Positions 51,001 to 60,884 are shown, numbered from the stretch's first letter. The stretch is DNA of 64,000 nucleotides from Myxococcales bacterium (GCA_016703425.1 JADJCA010000031.1:124001-188000), one strand, 5' to 3'. The notes: generated from the letters alone by a model not told the origin. Numbers and translations are program-made.

Positions 51001-51870
51001 GCGAAGAACGCCGCGGCGCCGCTCTTCGACCACGGCATCGCGTTCTTGCCGGGCCCCGGCGGCGGAACGTACCTCGACGCGACGAGCCCCCAGTCGCGGC
51101 TCGGGCCCCTGCCCGCGATGGACGCCCGCGGGTCGGCGCTCCCGCTTCGAAAGAACGGCGCGTCGGAGATCGTGGAGCTGCCGGCCGGTTCGCCCGACGA
51201 ACACGGCAGCGACGTCGACTGGACCTTGACGCTCACGGCCGACGGCGCCGGCGATCTCAAGGGCCAAGAGCTCCACTCGGGCGACAGCGCGTTCTTCCTC
51301 CGCTCGTACCTCGGGCAAGAGGGCGCGCGCACGTCGTACGTGGAGAGCAACCTGCTCTCGCCGTGGCTCCCCAACGTCGAGGTCAGCGGCAAGGTCGGCT
51401 TCGACGGCGCCCTCTCGGCGGGCCGCGCGAAGGTCGACTACACGGCCCACTCTGGCGCCATCGCGCGCCGCGAAGGCATCGAGCTCGTGGTGCCGCTGGC
51501 TCCGAGCCGCACGATGACCTCCCAGCTCGCTCCGCTCGTGAAGCGCACGCTGCCGGTCTCGCTTCCGTCGGCCATGGCGCCGAGCCGCATGCGCCGCTCG
51601 GTGCGGATCGTCGCGCCCGACGGCTTCGCCTTCGGTGATCTGCCCTCCGGCGGAAAGGTCGACGGCGGGGAGTTCGGTCGCGCCGAGCTCAGCGTCTCGC
51701 TCGACCCGAAGAACCCTCGCGCGGTCGTCGCCAAACGCACCGTCGTGCTCGACCGAAGCATCATCCCCGTCGGTCAATACGAGGCCTGGCGCGGCTTCTT
51801 GCGCCGTGTCGATACGCTCATGCAGAAGGGCGTTCGCCTCGTCCCCAGCGCCGAGCGAGGTGCACGATGA
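48074..51870 (+). CDS. Large DUF3857/transglutaminase-like protein, frameshifted near 49975
   Basis: Exported protein of about 1,265 residues once joined. Signal peptide at 1-31 (SGWLVLTT...SRAEA). The first half is helical repeats; the second half has the DUF3857 module (LIHYAREIVIAPRTQDELYENLP, LEEHNEGRRPRVRW) and a transglutaminase-like core with Cys in RREGDCDDKAILLITLLRAVGI. The first frame ends at 50032; one missing base near 49972-49976 (up to 50005) continues it as ADERHLAASETILKRRG. Function unknown; similar proteins are tied to envelope or motility in Bacteroidota and myxobacteria. Its stop overlaps the next start. Confidence 0.75.
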
Positions 51871-54800
51871 ACCGCGCTCTCTTGCTCGCTCTCTCGGTGG
51901 TCCTCTTCGCCGCTTGCGGCGGGCCCCCAAAGGCCGCCGTCCCTGACGCCGTCGTCGCGCGCGAACTCTCGGCGCTGACGGTCACGGCGTTTCGCGCCGA
52001 GGCGCTCGAAGCACCGGAGAAGGCCTTCCGCGCGTACGCCGACCTCATCTTTGCCGCGAAGGCTGGCGAGAGCGCATGGCACCTCGCCGCCGCGCGGGCC
52101 GCAGTGGATGCCCTGGTCCTGAGACAGGTCGCGTCGCTCGAGCGCGTCACCGATCGCTCGGCGCTCGCCTTTCGCATGGCGAAGACGCGAGAGGCCGACC
52201 CGGAGCGCGATGCGGAACGACTCTTCACGTCTTCCCTCGAAGGCGCGAGCCCCGTCGTGCGTCGTGAACTCCTTCGCGGGCTCGTGGCCGTCGCCACGCG
52301 CCGCGGCGACGCCGCCGCCGCATCGCGCGCACGAGCGGCCAGCGGCTGCGCGACCGCGGCCACGGTCCTTGGTCCCGTCGACTGGAAGACGCTCACGGCA
52401 CTCGATGCGCCGTCGCCGCTCGACGCCTACGACGCGCCCATGCCAGCCGAGTTCACGACGCCGGGAGCCTTCGGCCGACGCGTCGCCCCGGCGCGCATCG
52501 AAGAGCGCGGCTGCCATTTGCCGCTCGCGGCGGTGACCGCGGAGGCGGGCCTCCGCGAGGTCGTCGTCGATGTCACCGTTCCGAAGGCGCAATCGCTCGT
52601 CGTCGAACTGCAATCGACCTCGGCGGCGCGGCTGCGCATCGGAGGCCTCGTGGCCCTCGAACGAGCTCATGAGCTCGGCGGCCGCGACGTCGCGCTGGTG
52701 GCGCGCGCCTCCGTCGACGAAGGCCGCGTTCGCCTCGTCGCGCGCGTCGCCGACGCGGCCACGCTCGCCCTCTCGGTCCTCTCGGAGGACGGCGAACCGC
52801 TGACGCTTGCCGCTCCCAAGGCCGGCGAGCGAGCCACCGCACGAGCGACGCGCGTCCAGGCGCTTCGCATCGGCGACGAGCGGTCGAACGTCTACCAGAA
52901 GCTCACCATGCCGGAGCGGTTGCTCACAGCGCTCGGCGCCCTCGCTGCCGATGACGCGCGAAGTGCGGAGCGCGTCGTCGCTGCGTCGTTCTTGCAGAGC
53001 GGCGATCCCGAGCTGGGACTTGTCTATGTGCGCGCCCTGAACCACACGCCCGACATCCCGTACGTGCAGCGGCAAGAGCGCGCCCGCGGCGCCGTCACGC
53101 GCATCCTCGACAAGTGGCCCACGGCCTGGGAGGCGAGCCTCCTCTCCGCGAAGTTTGCGGCGGAGCGGCGCGGCGAAGGTGAGTCGCAAATCGAGGCCAT
53201 TCGCGTCCTCGATATCCAGCGCAAGAAGGGAGCGAGTTCACCGCTACTCGATGCGTCGGAGGCCGTGTGGTCCGTCGCCGCCGGCCTTCACGATCGCACC
53301 GAAGCGGCACTCGCGCGCTTCCACACGTCGCGCCCTGGGGCCGTCCTCGGCGCCGAGTTGCGCCGCGCGGCGGTGCGGGCGACGACGAGCGAGCAACTGC
53401 CGCTCACGTGCGGCGGCGACACAGATCGCATGAGCTTCGCCTGCTACTGGGCGCAAGCTGCCGTTTCGGGTCAGGCCCGCGCGAAGGAAGAGCTCCAGCG
53501 CTTGCGCGCGCTCGCTGGCGCACCGCGGGGCTTCATCGCGCTCGCGATGCGCACGGCCATTGGCGCGGGCGATCTGGCCACGGCGCGCGCCGAGTATCAG
53601 GCGACCTTGCCCGGCGAGCGAAACGCCGCGGCGGTGCTGGCCATGGAGCCGGGCCCGGGCATTCGCGACCGCCTGGTGGCGACGCTCATCACCTCGCGCG
53701 AGCCACCAAGCCTGCTCGGCGTGGCCCTGACGTCGCTCGGCGACGAGCGCTTCAAGGCCTTCGAGGGCGTCGCCGAACGCGTCCTCGCCGAAGACAAAGC
53801 CAAGCGCGCCATGCCCGAGGCGGCCACCGTCGTGCTCTCGCACACGGAGCGCTACACCGTCGAGCCGTCGGGGCTCCTCCACGTCTTGCTGCACGACGTC
53901 AGGCGCGTCGGCGGAACGACCGACGTGGAGTCGAACGCGCAAGCCGCGCCGCCCACCATCCACGGTCGTGGCGGCATGCGTGCCGTCGTGCGCCGCGTCT
54001 TCAAGAGCGACGGGCGCATCCTCCTCCCCGATCCGACGCCCGGCGCCGCCCAGAGCCACGCCGACCTCTCGCAGCTCAGCCCCGGCGACGCCGTTGAGGC
54101 ACTCTACGAGGGCTTCGCCCTGCCAAGCGACGCCTTCGACCTCGGCTTCGACACGCCGGATTTGCTCCCCGAGCGAACGGCCGTCGTCAAAGCCACCGTC
54201 GAGCTCCGCTTGCCGCGCGACTTCAAGCCCTCGATGCGTGCACATCGCATGTTGGGCGCGGCGACCACCAAAGACGACGGCCTCTACCGGCTGACGACGT
54301 ACACGGTTCAAAACCAAGCGGCGCGACGCCTCGAGAGTGACGTACCGCGGATGGACAACGACGTCGGCGTCACGCTCACGACCTCAACCTGGGACAAGGT
54401 GGGTCGCTCCCTCGCGGAGGCGCTCCGCGATCTCGACGAACAAGATCCGGAGGTCGGCGCATGGGCGCGTCAGGCCGGCGGCGGCGGCTCGCCGCACGGC
54501 GCGGTGGCGACGATGCCGCTGCTCGCTCGCGTCGTCACGGCGGCCGGAGAGGCGCTCAAGGAGCCTCGCGGCGCGATCCTCTCGGACACGGCGCTCGTCC
54601 TCGGGCACGGCCCAAGCGAGCAAACTCGCACGGCGCGCACCTTCCTCGCGGAGCGCGAGGGCAACCGCACCTGGCTCATCGGGCGCGCGCTCCGCGAGCT
54701 CGGGATCGCCACCGAGACGGTCATCGCCGAGGAGCAGCCCTACAGCTCCGACCCGGACTTCCCCGCGGGCTTCGGCCGGTTCATCCATCCGCTGCTGGTC

Positions 54801-55634
54801 GCCAAGGTCATGAGCGCAGAAGGCAAGCCCGAGGAGGTCGTCATCGACGCCGACGTCCCCGGCCCGCCATTGCCTCCGGGCCGCTTTTCGCCGGAGATGC
54901 GCGGTCGCAAGGTGCTGCACGCCGACGGTCGCATCACGGCGCTTGCCGAAGGCGACGCGACCGAGCGCGACGAGATCGATCTTCGACTCGTGCTCGACAA
55001 AAAGGGCGACGCACGCGGCTCCTTCACCGCCGTCCTCCGCGGCCGGGCGGCGCAAGAGCTCGCTGACGCCTTCACGCGCATCGTCGGCGACGAGCGCACG
55101 CGCGCCCTCCGCAACGTCGTCCTGGCCTTCGTGCCGGCGGCCAACGTGGAGGTCGTGGCGCTCTCGTCCTCGGAGGGCAGTTGGCAGATCGCGCTCCGCG
55201 CCGACATCACCATCGGTGGCTACGCGCAGGAGGAGAAGAGTAAGAAGGGCGACGTCACCTGGGTGATCCCGGGCGTCGATCCGATTCACTTCGTCTACCC
55301 ACGCCCCTTCGTGACGACCGTCACCTCGGAATACGCGAGCCAGGGCGCGCGGCAAAACGCCCTCGCCGTCGCGCGCGCCGTTCAGTATCACCTGCGGCGA
55401 CGCGTCGACCTGCCCGACGGCGCCAAGGTCGTGCGCGCGCCGGGCCCCCTCCGAAAGGAAGCCCCGTTGCTCTTCGGCGAGCGCGCTGTCTCCGGCAGCG
55501 CGAAGTTCCTCGAAGACAACTTCGTCCTCAGCGTGCGCACCGGGACGGTAGGCAAGGACGCCTACGGCACCTTCGTCGAGACGGCGCGGCGCATCGACGA
55601 GGGATTCCTCGCGAGCACACGCCTGAAGCTCTAG
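51867..55634 (+). CDS. Large DUF3857/transglutaminase-like lipoprotein (paralogue of the gene before)
   Basis: 1,255 residues. Lipobox LFAAC (Cys about 17). Helical repeats to about 620, then the DUF3857-type module (VLSHTERYTVEPSGLLHVLLHDVRRV; DLSQLSPGDAVEALYEGF) and a transglutaminase-like domain (RTFLAEREGNRTWLIGRALRELGI) in which the catalytic Cys appears replaced. The ATG at 51867 overlaps the preceding stop by four bases, so both are co-expressed and probably work together at the envelope. A terminator follows. Confidence 0.75.
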   Translation: MNRALLLALSVVLFAACGGPPKAAVPDAVVARELSALTVTAFRAEALEAPEKAFRAYADLIFAAKAGESAWHLAAARAAVDALVLRQVASLERVTDRSALAFRMAKTREADPERDAERLFTSSLEGASPVVRRELLRGLVAVATRRGDAAAASRARAASGCATAATVLGPVDWKTLTALDAPSPLDAYDAPMPAEFTTPGAFGRRVAPARIEERGCHLPLAAVTAEAGLREVVVDVTVPKAQSLVVELQSTSAARLRIGGLVALERAHELGGRDVALVARASVDEGRVRLVARVADAATLALSVLSEDGEPLTLAAPKAGERATARATRVQALRIGDERSNVYQKLTMPERLLTALGALAADDARSAERVVAASFLQSGDPELGLVYVRALNHTPDIPYVQRQERARGAVTRILDKWPTAWEASLLSAKFAAERRGEGESQIEAIRVLDIQRKKGASSPLLDASEAVWSVAAGLHDRTEAALARFHTSRPGAVLGAELRRAAVRATTSEQLPLTCGGDTDRMSFACYWAQAAVSGQARAKEELQRLRALAGAPRGFIALAMRTAIGAGDLATARAEYQATLPGERNAAAVLAMEPGPGIRDRLVATLITSREPPSLLGVALTSLGDERFKAFEGVAERVLAEDKAKRAMPEAATVVLSHTERYTVEPSGLLHVLLHDVRRVGGTTDVESNAQAAPPTIHGRGGMRAVVRRVFKSDGRILLPDPTPGAAQSHADLSQLSPGDAVEALYEGFALPSDAFDLGFDTPDLLPERTAVVKATVELRLPRDFKPSMRAHRMLGAATTKDDGLYRLTTYTVQNQAARRLESDVPRMDNDVGVTLTTSTWDKVGRSLAEALRDLDEQDPEVGAWARQAGGGGSPHGAVATMPLLARVVTAAGEALKEPRGAILSDTALVLGHGPSEQTRTARTFLAEREGNRTWLIGRALRELGIATETVIAEEQPYSSDPDFPAGFGRFIHPLLVAKVMSAEGKPEEVVIDADVPGPPLPPGRFSPEMRGRKVLHADGRITALAEGDATERDEIDLRLVLDKKGDARGSFTAVLRGRAAQELADAFTRIVGDERTRALRNVVLAFVPAANVEVVALSSSEGSWQIALRADITIGGYAQEEKSKKGDVTWVIPGVDPIHFVYPRPFVTTVTSEYASQGARQNALAVARAVQYHLRRRVDLPDGAKVVRAPGPLRKEAPLLFGERAVSGSAKFLEDNFVLSVRTGTVGKDAYGTFVETARRIDEGFLASTRLKL

Positions 55635-55644
55635 TCCTCCCCTC

Positions 55645-55669
55645 GCCCCGCTCGCGCGGGGCTTAATTT
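55645..55669 (+). terminator. Intrinsic terminator of the DUF3857 pair
   Basis: Perfect 7-bp stem GCCCCGC/GCGGGGC (55645-55651 with 55656-55662), TCGC loop, followed by TTAATTT. It lies 11 bases after the lipoprotein stop. Confidence 0.7.
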
Positions 55670-55673
55670 GCGC

Positions 55674-55679
55674 TATACG
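55674..55679 (+). promoter_or_regulatory. Candidate -10 element (TATACG) for a leaderless transcript
   Basis: TATACG ends 6 bases before the GTG at 55686 and directly follows the terminator of the upstream pair, leaving no room for a leader. Confidence 0.35.
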
Positions 55680-55685
55680 TGGCCC

Positions 55686-56615
55686 GTGGGGGCCTCCCGG
55701 CGAATCTCGGAATACGCGCCGCGCAGCGCGAAGCGCGCGGGGGTCGCTGCCGCCATTGGCGCGTGGCCGCTCCTGTCGATGGCCCTCGCCGGCAGCGGCT
55801 GCTCCGCGGAAGGCACGCCCGACGGCCCGATAGACGCCGCCACCCACGAGACCGACGGCGCGGCCGGCCTGGGCGCCGAGGCGGGCGATGCCTCGCCCAT
55901 CGAGGCCTCATCCGAGCGCGACGCGGCGCTCGAGGCAGCCGTCGCGCTTGACGTGCCTGCGTCGCTCGTCGCCGCGCTCGGCGACAAGACCTACGTCGAA
56001 GGGTCGTGCGTCCCCGTGACGTACGCCGGCTGGCCTTACGCGGCGCAGCGCTGCACGTACATGAACGGCCTCGCGGTCACCATCGCCAACCCTCCGCCCG
56101 ATCGCGTCGCGCGCTGGATCGTCGACGCCTCCTCGCTCATCGAGGCCCTCGACGCGCTCCACCAGAGCGACCGACCCAACTGGGAGAAGGGCCTGCTCGT
56201 CATCGCGAAGCACACCATCGGTCAGTCTTCGCGCATCTTCCCCCTCGACGGGCAAGTCTGGGAAAACGGCGTGGCCTACGTCTTCGAGCGGGGCGTCACC
56301 AAGACGTGTTCGTCGGGGTGTTATTGCCGCGTCAATTCCATGAGCCGTCAGGGCTACTGCGCCTACGCCAGTCAGGTGCTCGGCACGGAGACAGAGAGCG
56401 CGTGCCTGGCGAAGTTCGGCCAGACCACGTCGACGCTAACGGAGCCGTGGCTCGCCCACTGTTTCGACAACCACAAGGCGGCCTTCACGGCGGACAGGAA
56501 CGAGCACTATCGCGCCGCGGCCTACGCCGCGAACAAGACCGTCAAGGCCGCGCTCGCCGACGCGGGGGCGCCAACGGCAGCGGCGATTTTGGCGGCGCTG
56601 TCCAAGGCCTACTGA
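55686..56615 (+). CDS. Lipoprotein of unknown function
   Basis: 309 residues. Signal peptide with lipobox SGC (about residue 38-40), Asp/Glu/Ala linker, then a domain with several paired cysteines (YVEGSCVPVTYAGWPYAAQRC, KTCSSGCYCRV, ESACLAKFG). A helix-rich end. GTG 55686 sits 6 bases after a TATACG hexamer; a TTG at 55668 is inside that promoter. No family recognised. Confidence 0.6.
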   Translation: MGASRRISEYAPRSAKRAGVAAAIGAWPLLSMALAGSGCSAEGTPDGPIDAATHETDGAAGLGAEAGDASPIEASSERDAALEAAVALDVPASLVAALGDKTYVEGSCVPVTYAGWPYAAQRCTYMNGLAVTIANPPPDRVARWIVDASSLIEALDALHQSDRPNWEKGLLVIAKHTIGQSSRIFPLDGQVWENGVAYVFERGVTKTCSSGCYCRVNSMSRQGYCAYASQVLGTETESACLAKFGQTTSTLTEPWLAHCFDNHKAAFTADRNEHYRAAAYAANKTVKAALADAGAPTAAAILAALSKAY

Positions 56616-56763
56616 CGCTGCCCGAGGTCGCCACGGGCGGTGCCTCGACGAACCGCGCCGAGAACCACAGTGGATGACCGCGGCCCGGTCTTCGAGTAGC
56701 GTTTCTCGCTCGTTCACGCGGTGGCGGCACACCTCCACCATCAGACTTCCGTCGGAGATCATC

Positions 56764-57522
56764 ATGAGCGGCCATTCAAAGTGGGCGACGATCAAGCACA
56801 AAAAGGGCAAGGAAGACGCCAAGCGCGGCAAGATGTTCACCAAGCTCATCAAAGAGCTCACGGTGGCGGCCCGACTTGGTGGCGGGGATCCGAGCGGCAA
56901 CCCTCGCCTTCGCAAGGCCATCGCCGACGCCAAGGGCTACTCGATGCCCAACGACACGATCACGCGAGCCGTCAAGCGCGGCACCGGCGAGATCGAAGGC
57001 GCAGCGTACGAAGAGATCGTCTACGAGGGGACGGGCCCCGGCGGAACGCTCTTCCTCGTGGAAGCGACCACCGACAACCGAAACCGCACCGTGGCCGAGA
57101 TCAGGAAGGTCTTCGAGAAGAACAACGGCGTCCTGGGCGCCGCCGGCACGGCCGCATGGGCCTTCGATCGCAAGGGGCTCATCACGCTCGCCAAGACAGC
57201 GGCCACCGAAGATCAGCTGATGGACTCGGCCGTTGGGGCCGGCGCCGAGGACTACACAGACATCGGCGACGACTGGCTCGTCACGACGCCGCCCGACGCC
57301 CTCACGATCATCCTCGACGCGCTCGAGGCTGCCAAGATCGCCACCAAGACCTCGGCGCTCGGCTACGTCCCCAAGACGAAGAAGCCCCTTGAGGGTCGCG
57401 ACGCCGAGGTCGCGCTCCAGCTCGCCGATGTGCTCGACGATCACGACGACGTGCAGAACGTCTATGGCGACTTCGACATCTCCGACGCGGAGATGGAGCG
57501 CATCTCCAAGTCGGACGAATGA
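56764..57522 (+). CDS. YebC/PmpR-family protein
   Basis: 252 residues, complete. MSGHSKWATIKHKKGKEDAK at the start, the GGGDPSGNPRLRKAIADAK and YEGTGPGG segments and an acidic C-terminus are diagnostic. Family members act as transcription regulators or help ribosomes at Pro stretches. ATG at 56764; overlaps ruvC by four bases, the usual yebC-ruvC order. Confidence 0.93.
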   Translation: MSGHSKWATIKHKKGKEDAKRGKMFTKLIKELTVAARLGGGDPSGNPRLRKAIADAKGYSMPNDTITRAVKRGTGEIEGAAYEEIVYEGTGPGGTLFLVEATTDNRNRTVAEIRKVFEKNNGVLGAAGTAAWAFDRKGLITLAKTAATEDQLMDSAVGAGAEDYTDIGDDWLVTTPPDALTIILDALEAAKIATKTSALGYVPKTKKPLEGRDAEVALQLADVLDDHDDVQNVYGDFDISDAEMERISKSDE

Positions 57523-58076
57523 CGCCGATCCCCGGCGGCCCGCGACCGGTGGCGGCAAGCGCGCGGCCCACGCGCGTCCTCGGAATCGATCCTGGCACGC
57601 GGCGCCTCGGCTGGGGCGTCGTGCACCGCGTCGGGACCAAGCTGGTCCACGTGGCCCACGACGTGATTCACGCGCCCGAGACGCTGACGCTCGGCGAGCG
57701 ACTCGTGATCCTGGAGCGTGAGCTCGTGCGCGTGGTCGAGGCCCACGAGGTCGACGCGGCGAGCATCGAGGCGCTCTTCTTCGCGAAGGACGCGCAGGCG
57801 GCGGCCAAGCTCGGGCACGCGCGCGGGGTCGCCCTGTTGGTATGCGCGCGCGCCGGTCTAGCGACGTTCGAGTATCCGCCGGCCCGGGTGAAGCGCACCA
57901 CGACGGGGCACGGCCGCGCCGACAAGAAGCAGGTCGCCGAGATGATGCGCGTGGTGCTCGGTCTCGGTCACGCGCCTCCGAGCGACGCGGCCGACGCCCT
58001 GGCGCTTGCGGTGACGCACCTTCAGTCGATGCCCATCTTCGTCGCCCGCCCGCCGGCCCCGCGCCTCAACCGCTAG
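57519..58076 (+). CDS. ruvC: Holliday junction resolvase RuvC
   Basis: 185 residues. Cleaves Holliday junctions. The four acidic residues fit: Asp24 (LGIDPGTRRLGWG), Glu84 (ASIEALFFAK), Asp156 and Asp159 (SDAADALALA). Short N-terminal extension of about 17 residues relative to E. coli. ATG at 57519 overlaps yebC (ATGA). ruvA and ruvB do not follow. Confidence 0.93.
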   Translation: MTPIPGGPRPVAASARPTRVLGIDPGTRRLGWGVVHRVGTKLVHVAHDVIHAPETLTLGERLVILERELVRVVEAHEVDAASIEALFFAKDAQAAAKLGHARGVALLVCARAGLATFEYPPARVKRTTTGHGRADKKQVAEMMRVVLGLGHAPPSDAADALALAVTHLQSMPIFVARPPAPRLNR

Positions 58077-58168
58077 CGGCGGCGGGTATTCCCAGAAGTT
58101 CGCGCCAATCCGGGCACTTGCACCTTTGCTTGCTCTTGCCGGGATTCACGTCTAACCCTCATTCCACC

Positions 58169-58885
58169 ATGCGCGCCCATCTTGCCTTCAGCGTTCTGGT
58201 TGCCTGCGTCGCTTCCGCCGGCCTTTTCACGCCCACCGTCTCTCGCGCACAAGACGGAGGCGGCCGCGCTCCCGAAGCCGCGCCGCCGGCGCCGCCACCG
58301 GCCAACGTCGACGACGCCGTGAGCCGCGTGCAGAAGTTCTACGACCAGTCGACGACCTTCCAGAGCGACTTCGTCCAGGAGTTCGTGGTGAAGGCCTACA
58401 AGGCCACCAAGTCGTCGGCGGGCACAGTCACCTTCTCGAAGCCCGGCCGCATGGATTGGGTCTACACGAACCCGAAAGACAACCGGGTCGTGTCCGACGG
58501 CAACGAGCTGAAGGTCTACGACGCCGCCAACAAGCAGCTCTACCAGCAGCAGGTCGACAAGTCGCAGTACCCCGCGGCGCTCGCCTTCCTAACGGGCCAG
58601 GGCAAACTCGCCGATCACTTCAACTTCGAGCTTCACCAGGGCGCCGCCGCCAACTTCAGCGGTGGCTTCGTGCTCGCGGGCACGCCGAAGCAACCTCATC
58701 CCGCTTACAGCAAGGTCTTCTTCTACGTCGACGCGGCGACGTCGCAGGTGCGCCGCGTGCTCATCGTCGACGGCCAAGGCAACAAGAACCGCTTCGACTT
58801 CACCACGCCGCGCGTGAACCTCCCCGTCAGCGAGCAGCGCTTCAAGTTCACGCCGCCGGCCGGCACCACCGTCGTCAAGCCCTAA
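58169..58885 (+). CDS. lolA: Outer-membrane lipoprotein carrier protein LolA
   Basis: 238 residues. Sec signal peptide (VLVACVASAGLFTPTVSRA), then the LolA fold: VQKFYDQSTTFQSDFVQE, GTVTFSKPGRMDWVY, PKDNRVVSDGNELKVYD. Periplasmic shuttle that moves lipoproteins to the outer membrane, in line with the many lipoproteins encoded here. ATG 58169 lies 12 bases after a TCTAAC hexamer. Confidence 0.9.
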   Translation: MRAHLAFSVLVACVASAGLFTPTVSRAQDGGGRAPEAAPPAPPPANVDDAVSRVQKFYDQSTTFQSDFVQEFVVKAYKATKSSAGTVTFSKPGRMDWVYTNPKDNRVVSDGNELKVYDAANKQLYQQQVDKSQYPAALAFLTGQGKLADHFNFELHQGAAANFSGGFVLAGTPKQPHPAYSKVFFYVDAATSQVRRVLIVDGQGNKNRFDFTTPRVNLPVSEQRFKFTPPAGTTVVKP

Positions 58886-58935
58886 TCTTCGTCCCTCGCC
58901 GGCGCCGCCGACGGCGCGCGGAGCCGAGCCCCCTC

Positions 58936-60324
58936 GTGTCCTCACGCTTTCGAACCGACGATCCCAAGCGCCGCCGTCAGGGCGCGCCGCCGCCGCGCGA
59001 AGCAAGGCAGCCCGTCGTCACCGGGAGCGTCGTCAGCGGCGGTTCCAGCGACCGCCAGCCGGGAGCGCGACGCTCGCTCACGCACGTGGGCGGAGTCGTG
59101 GAGACCGGCGGCGACGCGAAGCGCGCGGAGATGCTGTCGCGCGCACTGCAGGTAGCCGGCGCCCTCGACGTCGCTGACGGTGATGGCGGACGCGACGGGG
59201 AAGCCGCCACGCGCGCGCACGTGCACGGCTTTCACACCTACCCCGCGCGGCTTCATCCCGACACGGCGTCGCGCCTCGTCCGGGACTTTGCGCCCGCTGG
59301 CGGCCGCGTGCTCGATCCCTTTTGCGGCTCGGGCACCGTGCTCGTCGAAGGAATGCTCGCGGGCCGGAACGTCGTCGGCACCGATCTCAACCCGATCGCG
59401 GTGCTCCTCGCGCGCCTTAAGAGCGCGCCTCAATCGGAGGACGAAGCCGCTCGCATCATGAGCGCAGCGCGCGGCGCCGCCGCGTCGGCCGACGCGCGCC
59501 GCCAGGCTCGCGCGGGAGCCACGAGGCGACTGCCCGCGGAGGACGTCGAGCTCTTCGATCCGCACGTGCTCCTCGAGCTCGACAGCCTACGCGCCGCCAT
59601 CGAAGGCGAGCCCGCCGGCGTCGTGCGCGACGCGCTCTTCGCCGTCTTGGCCGCGCTGCTCGTGAAGGTCAGCAAGAAGCGCGGCGACACGGCCACGGGA
59701 AACCAAGGCAAGCGCATCGCCAGCGGCTTCGTCTCGCGCTTCTTCGTCAAGAAGGCCGACGATCTCACGACGCGGCGACGCGACCTTGTCGCGCTCCTTC
59801 CTAAGCCGCCGCCGCGCTCCGAGGTCCGCATCGACGACGCCGCCGAGCTGCGAAGTGTGCCAGCGGGAAGCATCGACGCCATCATCAGCTCGCCGCCGTA
59901 CGCCGCTACCTACGACTACCTCGAGCATCATGCGCTTCGCCTTCGCTGGCTCGGTCTCGACGAGCGCCCGCTCGCGCGGCGCGAGTTCGGCGCGCGGCGC
60001 TCGTACGTTCGCCTCGATCCCGACGCGGCCAACGCGAAGTGGCAGGGCGAGCTCTCCGCGTTCCTCCGCGCGGCCCGCCGCGTCGTGCGGCCCGGCGGAT
60101 GCGTCGTCTTGGTGCTGGGCGACTCGGCCATCCGCGCGCCGCGCGGCGGAGCCATCGCGCTTCGGGCCGAGGACGTCGTCGCCGCCGCTGCGCGCGACGT
60201 GGGCCTCGTGCCCCTGGCCCGGGCCTCGCAGCCGCGGCCGCATTTTCACGGCCCCACGTTGAGCGCCTTTCGTTCGCGCGCTCGCCACGAGCACGCCCTT
60301 TTGCTCGGACGCGACCGCGAGTAG
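58936..60324 (+). CDS. SPPY-type (N4/N6 amino) methyltransferase, orphan
   Basis: 462 residues from GTG 58936. HGFHTYPARLHPDTAS, then the SAM loop DPFCGSGTVLVEG (127-139), and the catalytic SSPPYAATYDYLEHHALR (318-335); the order SAM loop before SPPY is that of class gamma/beta-type amino methyltransferases. It could modify DNA (N4-cytosine or N6-adenine) or tRNA; a restriction enzyme is not encoded beside it. The N-terminal about 90 residues are Arg-rich and variable, so the start is uncertain. Confidence 0.7.
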   Translation: MSSRFRTDDPKRRRQGAPPPREARQPVVTGSVVSGGSSDRQPGARRSLTHVGGVVETGGDAKRAEMLSRALQVAGALDVADGDGGRDGEAATRAHVHGFHTYPARLHPDTASRLVRDFAPAGGRVLDPFCGSGTVLVEGMLAGRNVVGTDLNPIAVLLARLKSAPQSEDEAARIMSAARGAAASADARRQARAGATRRLPAEDVELFDPHVLLELDSLRAAIEGEPAGVVRDALFAVLAALLVKVSKKRGDTATGNQGKRIASGFVSRFFVKKADDLTTRRRDLVALLPKPPPRSEVRIDDAAELRSVPAGSIDAIISSPPYAATYDYLEHHALRLRWLGLDERPLARREFGARRSYVRLDPDAANAKWQGELSAFLRAARRVVRPGGCVVLVLGDSAIRAPRGGAIALRAEDVVAAAARDVGLVPLARASQPRPHFHGPTLSAFRSRARHEHALLLGRDRE

Positions 60325-60370
60325 GCTGCGGGGCCCCGGACGCGGGGGACGCCCGCCCTCGAGGAGTTTC

Positions 60371-60682
60371 ATGCCGACCGTCGTGTTCGAAGCCAAAGGC
60401 GCCAAGTCCGTCACCGTCGAAGCGCCGGAGGGCGGAGCGTTGGGCGACATGTGCGATCGCTCGGACGCGCCGATCCCGTTCTCTTGCCGGAGCGCAAACT
60501 GCGGCACCTGCCGCGTGGCCATCGAAGAAGGCGCCGAGCTCCTCCTGCCCCCCGAAGACGAGGAGCTCGACATCCTCGACGTCTTCAACGTGACGCCCGA
60601 TAGGCATCGCCTCGCGTGCCAGGCAAAGACGCGAGCGGGAGCCGGTAGGCTGCGCCTCCGCGCCGTCGAAGACGACGAGTGA
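60371..60682 (+). CDS. 2Fe-2S ferredoxin
   Basis: 103 residues. Plant-type [2Fe-2S] domain with ligands Cys39, Cys44, Cys47 (CRSANCGTC) and Cys83. Cytoplasmic electron carrier for oxygenases or other reductases; several diiron/oxygenase candidates occur in the window. ATG at 60371 preceded by GAGGAG. Confidence 0.9.
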   Translation: MPTVVFEAKGAKSVTVEAPEGGALGDMCDRSDAPIPFSCRSANCGTCRVAIEEGAELLLPPEDEELDILDVFNVTPDRHRLACQAKTRAGAGRLRLRAVEDDE

Positions 60683-60746
60683 CGCTTGCGCGACACTTGG
60701 GTGACGGCCGAAAGCGGCCCAAGCACGCAAAAAGATAGGGAACTGC

Positions 60747-60800
60747 GCTCCGCCAGGTGACTCTGCTCCGGCGCGTGCTATTCCGTCCTCCGCCAGGCGA
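60747..60800 (+). repeat. Short direct repeat (CTCCGCCAGGYGA) upstream of a lipoprotein gene
   Basis: GCTCCGCCAGGTGA at 60747-60760 and CCTCCGCCAGGCGA at 60787-60800, 40 bases apart (about four helix turns), in the region between the ferredoxin and the lipoprotein. Could be an operator pair; nothing else supports this. Confidence 0.3.
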
Positions 60801-60884
60801 AGTTCCGCGCGCGCCAGTCGTTGACGTCGCGGGGAAAGCATGGCTCTTTGCGCCCGCTAGTCGGGGGCCACCAGGAGGCACGGA

